Shown piece by piece: positions 18,466 to 26,613 of a stretch of 64,000 nucleotides of DNA. The translations under genes and the position numbers were made by a program. This DNA is from Motiliproteus sp. (GTDB lineage: Bacteria > Pseudomonadota > Gammaproteobacteria > Pseudomonadales > Balneatricaceae), in contig JAPHRD010000071.1 of the NCBI GenBank assembly GCA_026196225.1, positions 1-64,000 on the forward strand. Direction: 5' to 3'. Positions within the stretch are counted from its first letter, which is position 1. Every line of letters starts with the position of its first letter. Under the pieces are notes generated by a model. That model did not search any database, was not told the DNA's origin, and saw nothing but the letters and a program-made list of their open reading frames with translations.

Positions 18466-21276
18466 TTGAACACGCTGTTCGACATACAAACACTATTACC
18501 GGCGTTGCAGTCAGGTACGTTGATTATTACACCCAACCGTCGTTTGGCCGCGAAAATTCTGGCTTCCTACTGTTATCATCAACAGCAATCCCAGCGTTGC
18601 TGGCCGACCCCAAGAGTCTATTCCCTGGAGGCCTGGATCAGCCGATGCTGGACCGAACTACAGGGCAGCAACCCCACCTGGATCGCTCCACAAGTATTGG
18701 ATACACGCCAGGAATTGTTGATATGGGAGCAAGTGATCACTGCATCACAAGAAAGTTCCCCTTTATTGAAACCTTCTGGCGCCGCGCAGCAAGCCCAAAG
18801 CGCCTATCGCAACCTGCAATTGTGGCAGCAGCAAGCGGATTCAGAGTTGTACCGGCAATTTCAATCCGAGGGAGAAATATTTCCCCACTGGTTGAGCTCA
18901 TTCGAACAACGTTGCTGCGAACAGTCTTTGATTACTCAAACAGCCATGATAAGCACCTTGCTGGATCTGCACTCAGATTACCCATCAGATGCAGCTATTC
19001 AGCGTCCCCTGGTGCAGGAGTCTGAGATCGTGCTGGTATCTTTCCAGAATATTCCACCACTTCACACGGCGTATCTGGATTACTTCTTTGGCAATCTCAC
19101 CCACTACCAACGAATCTCATTAAATCGCCAAAAAGGCCGTATTACTTGTGGAGACCAAGGTGACGAGATTGCAAAAGCAGGCCAGTGGGCACGGCAGGTC
19201 TTACAAATGGTACCCGGGGCCAGCATAGGTGTTATCGTCCCGGAACTTCAACAGCTTCGCAGCTCAATAGATCGATATTTTCGACAACTGTTCGATCCAG
19301 GCTATCTACTGCCCGACGCTGAGGCTATCGAATCTTCCTTTAACTTCTCTATGGGTACACCACTGAGTGATGTGCCAGTGATCCATAGCGCCCTGCAACT
19401 GCTCCACTTTAAGCGCCTGCCTCTAGAGCTAAATGACCTGGGCGAATGGCTCTACTCCCCTTTCCTCCCGGGTACAGACAATGAGCTGGATGAGCGAGTC
19501 GAGCTAGAATACCGATTGCGTCGTACCGGCAAATTGGAATTCTGGCCCAACGAGGTCATCGAACAGATCAACCGGATGAAAGCGGCGCCAGAGCAACCTT
19601 ACCAAGCAACATTGTTTGATACAGAATCAGAGGATGTCTCAGCAAGTGACCGTTCTCCCTGCGGCCATTTGAACAAAGCGTTGTTATCACTGCAGTCCTT
19701 CCGAACACCAGGCAAAGCCAGACCGAGCTATTGGGGACGCTGGGCCCACGATCTATTACAGGCCCTGGGGTGGCCGGGCGAACGAGTCGCCAATAGCCTT
19801 GAATACCAACAGATCGAACAATGGTACGAACTGCTCGTCAACTTGGGGCGATTCGATTCAATAGTGGGTGAGATTTCCCAAGGGGAAGCCTACAACCTAA
19901 TTCGCAAGGAAACCCAAGCCACAGTGTTTCAAGCCAAAACCAGTGAATCAGCCCTACAGATACTGGGGCCACTGGAAGCTGCGGGGTTAAACTTTTCCCA
20001 CCTCTGGGTGATGGGTATCAGTGACGATCGTTGGCCGGCACCCGCCAGTCCAAACCCATTACTACCCATCGGTTTTCAGCGTCAATTGGAGATGCCTCAT
20101 GCCACCCCGGAGCGTGAGTTAGAGTTTACCGCCGGATTAACCCAAAGCTTTATCGATGGTGCAGAAACCGTCATCTTTAGTCATCCAGCCCGTCGAGATG
20201 ATCAACAACTTAGAGCCAGCGCACTCATTGCTGAAATTCCAGATTGCCTGCCTGAACAGTTGCCAATCACCCAAAACCGTTTTTTTGATATTTCGCTCCA
20301 GATTCCTGACTGGACTGAGCAACTGGTGGCCTGCACCATCCTTGAAACTCTAGATACCGGCAGAGCTCCAGCCGTCGATAGTGAAGAGATGGATTTCATT
20401 CGGGGTGGCAGCTCACTGATCAAGAACCAGGCACTCTGCCCTTTCCAGGCATTTTTGATTCACCGACTGGGAGCTAGCAATTTGGAGCAGCCCGGCGTCG
20501 GCATCAGCCCCGCAGAACGGGGTAATTCACTTCACTTTGCACTGGAATTATTCTGGAAGGAAATAAAAGATTTACAGACACTTAAGAATCTTTCCAAGAT
20601 TGCACTTGAAGAGCTAATCAACCGCTGCTGCGACAAAGCCATTACAAAATTGAAACCCAAAGCGCAGTCCTGGATGAAAGGTAAATTCTGGCAACTGGAA
20701 CATCAACGGCTAGCGACGTTGTTAAGTCGGTGGCTCGAAGTTGAGAAACAGCGTCCGGATTTTACCGTCTTAGCTACGGAGCAAAGTTTGAATACCCAGC
20801 TGGCCGGACTGCCCTTGAAACTCCGCATCGACCGCATTGACCAACTCAGTGACCAATGTCTGCTGCTGATCGATTACAAAACCGGCAAGAGCCACCTGGG
20901 TAGCTGGAGCGGAGAACGCCCCAAAGAACCGCAGCTGCCGCTCTACGCAATCAGTACTCGCAAGCCTGTAGCAGCCATCGCTTTTGCAGAAATCAACGCC
21001 GCAGAACAGACTTTCAAAGGGTTTTCTGACGGAGACGCCACAACTTCAGGCATCCTGCCCCTTGCTGGGAATCGGCAGAAACTTCCTCCCGAGTGGCCGG
21101 AACTTATCCAGTACTGGTGTGCCAACCTTGAACATCTAGTCGAAGATTTCCTACATGGAAAGTGTGCTGTTGACCCTGTTGATAGCAACGCCTACCAATA
21201 CAGCGGCGTTGAGCCACTAAACCGCATTTACGAGTTTGACCTATACACCGACAGGGAGCAGTCAGGAAATGAGTAA
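18466..21276 (+). CDS. AddB-like PD-(D/E)XK nuclease of a RecBCD-type repair complex
   Basis: A 936-residue protein resembling the AddB/RecB-nuclease group found in proteobacteria beside an AddA-like helicase. The N-terminal half is helicase-like without a recognisable ATP-binding P-loop (ITPNRRLAAKIL near the start; LGPLEAAGLNFSHLWVMG in the middle). The C-terminal nuclease has CPFQAFLIHRLGA and the catalytic IDYKTGKS near residue 805. The start is TTG with AAGGAAG ahead. It overlaps the next gene by eight bases, which implies coupled synthesis of two subunits. Inferred role: processing of double-strand breaks for recombination. Confidence 0.88.
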   Translation: MNTLFDIQTLLPALQSGTLIITPNRRLAAKILASYCYHQQQSQRCWPTPRVYSLEAWISRCWTELQGSNPTWIAPQVLDTRQELLIWEQVITASQESSPLLKPSGAAQQAQSAYRNLQLWQQQADSELYRQFQSEGEIFPHWLSSFEQRCCEQSLITQTAMISTLLDLHSDYPSDAAIQRPLVQESEIVLVSFQNIPPLHTAYLDYFFGNLTHYQRISLNRQKGRITCGDQGDEIAKAGQWARQVLQMVPGASIGVIVPELQQLRSSIDRYFRQLFDPGYLLPDAEAIESSFNFSMGTPLSDVPVIHSALQLLHFKRLPLELNDLGEWLYSPFLPGTDNELDERVELEYRLRRTGKLEFWPNEVIEQINRMKAAPEQPYQATLFDTESEDVSASDRSPCGHLNKALLSLQSFRTPGKARPSYWGRWAHDLLQALGWPGERVANSLEYQQIEQWYELLVNLGRFDSIVGEISQGEAYNLIRKETQATVFQAKTSESALQILGPLEAAGLNFSHLWVMGISDDRWPAPASPNPLLPIGFQRQLEMPHATPERELEFTAGLTQSFIDGAETVIFSHPARRDDQQLRASALIAEIPDCLPEQLPITQNRFFDISLQIPDWTEQLVACTILETLDTGRAPAVDSEEMDFIRGGSSLIKNQALCPFQAFLIHRLGASNLEQPGVGISPAERGNSLHFALELFWKEIKDLQTLKNLSKIALEELINRCCDKAITKLKPKAQSWMKGKFWQLEHQRLATLLSRWLEVEKQRPDFTVLATEQSLNTQLAGLPLKLRIDRIDQLSDQCLLLIDYKTGKSHLGSWSGERPKEPQLPLYAISTRKPVAAIAFAEINAAEQTFKGFSDGDATTSGILPLAGNRQKLPPEWPELIQYWCANLEHLVEDFLHGKCAVDPVDSNAYQYSGVEPLNRIYEFDLYTDREQSGNE

Positions 21277-24200
21277 CCAACCGGTCGACTATCAACAGCG
21301 TCAACTTTGTCTGGATGAAGGCCGCTCTTTTTCTGTACGTGCTCCGGCAGGATCCGGAAAAACCGAACTTTTGACCCAGCGGGTGCTAAAACTGCTGACC
21401 AAAGTACAAAAACCGGAAGAAATACTCTGTATTACCTTTACCCGCAAAGCCGCAGCGGAGATGCTGGACCGTATCCTTGAAGGGCTAAAACAAGCCAAGA
21501 CTCCACCTACCGACCTCAGCGAACATAAATTGCAGTCCTGGACACTGGCAAGCCAGGTATTGCAACGGGATCAGGAACTGAGTTGGAAACTACTTCAAAA
21601 TCCCAGTCGCCTGCGCATTCTGACCATCGACGGACTCTGCGCACGCCTAACCAAAGCACTGCCAACCCAGAGCCAATTCGGTTCGCAGCCAGAGATCGCC
21701 CAAGACCCGCACCCGCTCTACCAACTGGCGGTACACAGATTGTTGGCGCAACTGGAAGACAAGGACGATATAGCATCAGCACTCTCTCAACTTCTGACCC
21801 ATTTGGATAACAGAGTGGATGTTATGGAACAGTTGTTGATCGCTATGCTCGCCAGGCGTGATCAATGGCTTTCATTTATCGGCACCGGCGGTTCGGTAAG
21901 AGATGCACGTCTAATTCTAGAACAGGGCTTGAAGCGACTGTTGCAAGATGAGCTACAACAGTTAACAGATCAACTGCTCCCCTATTGTTCCAGCTTTCTG
22001 GCCATGGCCGACTACGCCGCATCTAATCTACAGCTGGAACCCAAAGGTACAGCGATTGAATCTTGTCTAGGCTTAGTTTCACTCCCCGAAAACCAACGCT
22101 CTGCCCTTAACCAATGGCGTGGACTTTCTGAACTGGTTTTGAAGAAAGATGGCGATTGGCGCCAAAAAGTCGACAAGCGAAGCGGTTTTATAGCCGGAAC
22201 CAGCAAAGCCGAAAAAGAGATCGCCAAGCAGAAAAAAGCTGAATTCTACGACCTTATCGAACAACTTCAGGCTGTTCCCGGATTAAAAGAACGACTACAA
22301 CGGGTGCAAATATTGCCTGCGGATCATTATCAGGATAGTCAGTGGCAAATGCTGGAAGCGCTAACGCTGCTACTCCCTAACCTAGTCGCCCAATTGCTGC
22401 TGGTGTTTGCCGAACGCGGCGCCGTTGATTATCCGCAGGTCACTAGCGCTGCGTTGACTGCCCTGGGCGATGACGAATTCCCCACCGATCTATCACTGCT
22501 GTTGGATTACCAGATTCAGCATATCCTAGTGGACGAATTTCAAGATACTTCCTCACCACAGATCCAATTACTGGAAAAGCTGACATACGGTTGGCAGCCT
22601 GGCGATGGTCGCACGCTATTTATTGTCGGCGATGGTATGCAATCCTGTTACGGTTTCAGGGACGCCAATGTAGGACTTTTTCTCGAGGCTAGAAAACATG
22701 GTATCGGCCAGGTCTCAATGACCGCCGCTGATCTCAGTGTGAATTTCCGCTCTCAATCTGGCGTGGTTGAATGGGTCAACCAGATTTTCGCCCAAGCCTT
22801 CCCCGCCGAAGACGATATCAGTCGCGGCGCTGTCAGCTACGAAAACTCAAACGCCTTTAATCCCCCACTTGCTGACCCGGCAGTAAGCGTCGATGTATTC
22901 CTGGATTTTCCAGACAGGCAAGCTGAAGCGCAGAGGATTTTAGAACTGGTCAATCAGGCCTGGCAACAGGATCCTCAGCAGTCGGTAGCGATTCTGGTAC
23001 GCAACCGTAATCACCTCAAGGAAATCCTCCCCTGTCTGCGTCAGGCTGGCCTGCGCTGGCAAGCTACCGACTTAGACTCTTTGGCCTCCCGTATGTGGGT
23101 TGTAGATATGGTGTCTCTGTTGCGGGCGCGACTTAATCCGGCAGACCGTATCGCCTGGCTTGCCATTCTCCGCGCTCCCTGGTGTGGGCTTGGTAACGCC
23201 GATCTGCTCGCCGTCGCCGGCAAGGAAGGTCTGGAACACTGTATATGGTCACGATTGCAACAATATCAGCAACTGCCATTATCGGCTGATGGCCAACAGC
23301 GAGTCGCACGATTGGTCGCCATATTGAATCAATGCTGGCAGCAAAGGCGCCGTAAACCCTTACGACTAGAGATTGAATCTTGCTGGCTAGCCCTAGGTGG
23401 CCCTGCCACACTCAATAGCCAATCCCAACGACAAGACATTGATCAACTGCTGCAACTGATCGAAAGCCACGATTGCGGCGGAGCCTTAAAAGACGATTGC
23501 CAATTTCAGCGGGATCTGGAAAAGCTCTTCGCAGCACCTGATAGTGACGGAGATCCTCGGCTTCAGGTGATGACCATTCATAAATCTAAAGGGCTGGAGT
23601 TCGAAACGGTTATTCTGGCAGGGCTCGATCGCGCGCCTCGTGCCGATGAAAAGCGTTTGCTTATGTGGCAGCAACGACTAACTTGCGATGGCAAACAAGA
23701 CCTGCTTTTAGGGCCTCTGGCCGCTACCGGCGAAGATCAAGACCCGCTTTATCAGTATTTAAAACAGGAGCAACAACTCAAGAACCAGATGGAAGGGACC
23801 CGACTGCTATATGTAGGAGCAACCCGAGCAATCAAACGCCTGCACCTTGTCTCGCACCTTAACTGCGATAGCAAAGGAAAACCTCGTGCTCCGTCCCAAC
23901 AAGCATTGTTGTCTGCCATCTGGCCCTACGTTAAAGAACAAGCCACTCTGCATCAGTGCGAAGAAGATCTGACGATGGAAACAGAGTCCCGAAAGCTAAC
24001 CTCAATTCGTCGTTTACCCGGCCATTTTCAACTACCCGAACTGGACCAGTCTTCACCGCTGTCTGCGCCTCCTAGCTTCAACTCTGAAACAGAGGGCCCA
24101 AATCTTCCAGAACAGAATTGGCAGGAGTTACCAAGACATATAGGCACACTCACCCACCGTATCCTCCAACAGATGGTGCTTAACCCTGAATTGATGTGCG

Positions 24201-24655
24201 ATCCGCTACGATTCGAACAATTCAAACCCGGATGGCACAGCCAACTTAGGCAGATGGGAGTCACGCCACAGGAAGCGAATCAGGCCGTTAGCCAGATCGA
24301 CCAACTATTACGTAATGTTCTGGAGGATTCTAGAGGTCGCTGGATTATCAATCAGGACCATCAACACAGTGCTTGTGAACTGGAACTCACTTACTTCAAC
24401 GGCTTCCAGGCCCAACAAATGGTGGTAGACCGGACCTTTGTAGACGACCAGGGCAATCGTTGGATTATCGATTACAAAACAGCCATGGCCCATGGAGACA
24501 GTTTCAGTCAATTTGTCAGTGAAGAAGTGGAACGTTATAAGCCGCAGTTAACCGGCTATGCCAGGGCATTTTTAGCAATGGAGAACAGACCCATCCGGGC
24601 AGCGCTTTATTTCCCCGATAGTGGTCACTTTGAGGAGGTGGATCTAGACGTGTAG
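21269..24655 (+). CDS. AddA/RecB-like UvrD-family helicase-nuclease
   Basis: A 1128-residue superfamily 1 helicase. Walker A is APAGSGKT (25-32); motif II is VDEFQDTS; VGDGMQSCYGFRDA is motif III; MTIHKSKGLEFE is motif V; LLYVGATRA is motif VI. The C-terminal PD-(D/E)XK nuclease is marked by WIIDYKTA. I use the ATG at 21269, which overlaps the preceding gene, rather than an ATG 33 bases earlier. Together with the upstream gene it forms an AddAB-like end-resection enzyme; whether the genome also has RecBCD cannot be seen here. Confidence 0.92.
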   Translation: MSNQPVDYQQRQLCLDEGRSFSVRAPAGSGKTELLTQRVLKLLTKVQKPEEILCITFTRKAAAEMLDRILEGLKQAKTPPTDLSEHKLQSWTLASQVLQRDQELSWKLLQNPSRLRILTIDGLCARLTKALPTQSQFGSQPEIAQDPHPLYQLAVHRLLAQLEDKDDIASALSQLLTHLDNRVDVMEQLLIAMLARRDQWLSFIGTGGSVRDARLILEQGLKRLLQDELQQLTDQLLPYCSSFLAMADYAASNLQLEPKGTAIESCLGLVSLPENQRSALNQWRGLSELVLKKDGDWRQKVDKRSGFIAGTSKAEKEIAKQKKAEFYDLIEQLQAVPGLKERLQRVQILPADHYQDSQWQMLEALTLLLPNLVAQLLLVFAERGAVDYPQVTSAALTALGDDEFPTDLSLLLDYQIQHILVDEFQDTSSPQIQLLEKLTYGWQPGDGRTLFIVGDGMQSCYGFRDANVGLFLEARKHGIGQVSMTAADLSVNFRSQSGVVEWVNQIFAQAFPAEDDISRGAVSYENSNAFNPPLADPAVSVDVFLDFPDRQAEAQRILELVNQAWQQDPQQSVAILVRNRNHLKEILPCLRQAGLRWQATDLDSLASRMWVVDMVSLLRARLNPADRIAWLAILRAPWCGLGNADLLAVAGKEGLEHCIWSRLQQYQQLPLSADGQQRVARLVAILNQCWQQRRRKPLRLEIESCWLALGGPATLNSQSQRQDIDQLLQLIESHDCGGALKDDCQFQRDLEKLFAAPDSDGDPRLQVMTIHKSKGLEFETVILAGLDRAPRADEKRLLMWQQRLTCDGKQDLLLGPLAATGEDQDPLYQYLKQEQQLKNQMEGTRLLYVGATRAIKRLHLVSHLNCDSKGKPRAPSQQALLSAIWPYVKEQATLHQCEEDLTMETESRKLTSIRRLPGHFQLPELDQSSPLSAPPSFNSETEGPNLPEQNWQELPRHIGTLTHRILQQMVLNPELMCDPLRFEQFKPGWHSQLRQMGVTPQEANQAVSQIDQLLRNVLEDSRGRWIINQDHQHSACELELTYFNGFQAQQMVVDRTFVDDQGNRWIIDYKTAMAHGDSFSQFVSEEVERYKPQLTGYARAFLAMENRPIRAALYFPDSGHFEEVDLDV

Positions 24656-24656
24656 C

Positions 24657-24914
24657 TCAACCCATTAATCCATGCAAAGCACTTTCTGGAAAGCATATCG
24701 CAGGCATTCCACTGCCTTGTCGAATTTCCAAGCGCCAAAGTACTTCGCTTTTTGGGTTACCCTTCTCGGAAAAGTAAGGCATAACCTTGTATTCATGATC
24801 TTTCAGGTTCTCGTAAACACCAACCTCCCTGTATCCGGCGGTGACTAGATTTTCTACAAGCTGAACCTTTTGGTCAGTAGAAATATTTTTACTAATTAGG
24901 GCTTGCGTGTTCAT
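24657..24914 (-). CDS. Hypothetical 85-residue protein
   Basis: I do not recognise this protein. It is soluble, with no signal peptide or membrane helix: TDQKVQLVENLVTAGYREVG, a YKVMPYFSEKG segment and LWRLEIRQGSGMPAICFP. The ATG at 24912-24914 has GGAGGT ten bases upstream, a strong ribosome-binding sequence. It ends two bases from the stop of the convergent helicase gene. Codon use looks like its neighbours. Probably real; function unknown. Confidence 0.6.
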   Translation of the reverse strand: MNTQALISKNISTDQKVQLVENLVTAGYREVGVYENLKDHEYKVMPYFSEKGNPKSEVLWRLEIRQGSGMPAICFPESALHGLMG

Positions 24915-25201
24915 CCTGAACAATACCTCCGATGCTGCGATACAACACGAACCATTATATATTAGCCCTCACTGATTATATTGATCAATCTTTATTCGAA
25001 AAGGCTACAAACTTTGTGCCCTGCACACTAATCCCTTTGAAGGGTCGCGTTTACCGTTGAATCCCGATAGGCTGAGGGGTATATTGGCCTACATTTTCGG
25101 GGTATTTGCGCTGCTGGCTGTAACTTTTTGCGCGATCTCCAAGCGGCATCCAGGGACGCACTATCGATGGCTGCCACGAATATATTCACTAGGAAGTTGC
25201 A

Positions 25202-26278
25202 ATGACTGATATACGTGTTGACGATCTAAACGTCGAATCTCAAACGATTCTGGTAACACCGGAACAACTGAAAGCCGAACTGCCACTGACTCAAGCAGCA
25301 ATGGATTCAGTTTTGGAAGGACGCCAGACCATCAAAAACATTCTGGACGGCAGCGACAAGCGTCTGTTCGTGGTTGTTGGCCCCTGCTCCATCCACGACG
25401 TCGAAGCCGCCAAAGAATACGGCCAACGCCTGCAGAAGCTGGCCGAAGAGCTAAAAGACACGCTCTATATCGTCATGCGCGTCTATTTTGAGAAGCCCCG
25501 CACCACTGTTGGCTGGAAAGGTCTGATCAACGACCCACGTCTGGACGATAGCTTCCGTATTCAAGAAGGTCTGCACGTAGGTCGTCAGCTACTGATTGAT
25601 CTGGCTAATATGGGACTGCCTCTTTCCACCGAGGCGCTGGACCCGATCTCTCCTCAATATATGCAGGACTTGATTGCCTGGTCGGCAATTGGTGCTCGTA
25701 CAACCGAATCACAAACCCACCGCGAGATGGCCAGCGGTCTCTCTTGTGCGGTTGGTTTCAAAAATGGTACTGACGGTGGCCTGACTGTTGCGATCAACGC
25801 TTTACAGTCTGTTGAGCATCCTCACCGATTCCTGGGTATTAATGGTGACGGCCAAGTATCGGTAATCCACACCAAGGGCAACCAATACGGTCATATGGTC
25901 CTGCGCGGTGGTAGCGGAAAACCCAATTATGATTCCGTTAATGTATCACTAGCCGAGAAAGCACTTGATAAAGGTAAAGTCAGCACCAACATTATGGTGG
26001 ACTGCAGCCACGCAAACTCCAATAAAGACCCGGCCCTTCAGCCGCTGGTTATGGAGAACGTATCCAACCAGATTATCGAAGGCAATGAATCTATCGTTGG
26101 CCTGATGATTGAAAGTCATCTGGAATGGGGCAACCAGTCAATCTCTTCAGACCTGAACGATCTTAAGTATGGTGTATCTATCACAGATGCCTGTATCGAC
26201 TGGAAAACCACCGAAGAAAGCCTGCGCAAGATGGCCGAGAGTCTGAAAGACGTACTGCCTAAGCGACGTAATGGTTGA
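25202..26278 (+). CDS. aroG: 3-deoxy-7-phosphoheptulonate synthase, class I
   Basis: A 358-residue DAHP synthase of the AroF/G/H type, the first step of the shikimate pathway from phosphoenolpyruvate and erythrose 4-phosphate. VVGPCSIHD, MRVYFEKPRTTVGWKG, ARTTESQTHRE and VDCSHANSNKDP are the conserved substrate and metal motifs. Which feedback class (Phe, Tyr, Trp) it belongs to cannot be decided by eye. The 287-base upstream gap contains a short CCCTT-TG-AAGGG hairpin but no clear TyrR box. A good terminator follows. Confidence 0.93.
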   Translation: MTDIRVDDLNVESQTILVTPEQLKAELPLTQAAMDSVLEGRQTIKNILDGSDKRLFVVVGPCSIHDVEAAKEYGQRLQKLAEELKDTLYIVMRVYFEKPRTTVGWKGLINDPRLDDSFRIQEGLHVGRQLLIDLANMGLPLSTEALDPISPQYMQDLIAWSAIGARTTESQTHREMASGLSCAVGFKNGTDGGLTVAINALQSVEHPHRFLGINGDGQVSVIHTKGNQYGHMVLRGGSGKPNYDSVNVSLAEKALDKGKVSTNIMVDCSHANSNKDPALQPLVMENVSNQIIEGNESIVGLMIESHLEWGNQSISSDLNDLKYGVSITDACIDWKTTEESLRKMAESLKDVLPKRRNG

Positions 26279-26296
26279 TTCAACAACTTGATGTAC

Positions 26297-26330
26297 AAAA
26301 AGGTCTCCAAATGGAGGCCTTTTTTATTTT
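26297..26330 (+). terminator. Intrinsic terminator after DAHP synthase
   Basis: AAAAAGG-T-CTCC and GGAG-G-CCTTTTTT arms around an AAAT loop, followed by TATTTT, 18 bases after the stop codon. Confidence 0.9.
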
Positions 26331-26350
26331 CCCCTATTCAGAATCAGTGT

Positions 26351-26557
26351 TTACTTGTTACCATCATTTGGCTTCACCTTATGGTGCAACCGGTAGTGCT
26401 CTACTACAGACGTCAGTTCCAACGCTTCCTTCAAATTTCTGGAAGGATAGTATTTCGCCAGTATCTGTACGCCTACCATTAGATCAACACCATCCCATTC
26501 GGCCAGTATTTCACTGACCGGGGGCGGTCTTTCAGCAGAGTCGGGAGGGTCCAGCAT
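26351..26557 (-). CDS. Hypothetical 68-residue protein
   Basis: A small frame in the gap between the DAHP synthase terminator and rlmKL. The product starts MLDPPDSAERPPPVSEILAE and continues with DGVDLMVGVQILAKYYP and ALELTSVVEHYRL. It is soluble and mixed helical, and I do not recognise it. AGGGG lies eight bases before the ATG, and an upstream in-frame stop limits the start to this codon. The amino acid composition is protein-like, but without homologues its reality is uncertain. Confidence 0.4.
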   Translation of the reverse strand: MLDPPDSAERPPPVSEILAEWDGVDLMVGVQILAKYYPSRNLKEALELTSVVEHYRLHHKVKPNDGNK

Positions 26558-26613
26558 AGGTACGGCCCCTGCGATTTCGGGATCCTATACCTAAACTGTA
26601 GCAAACCTATTGG

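Noticed and set aside
18402-19025. 207-codon frame overlapping the start of the AddB-like gene
   Set aside because: Out-of-frame shadow; the TTG-started frame has the conserved N-terminus and a good ribosome-binding site.
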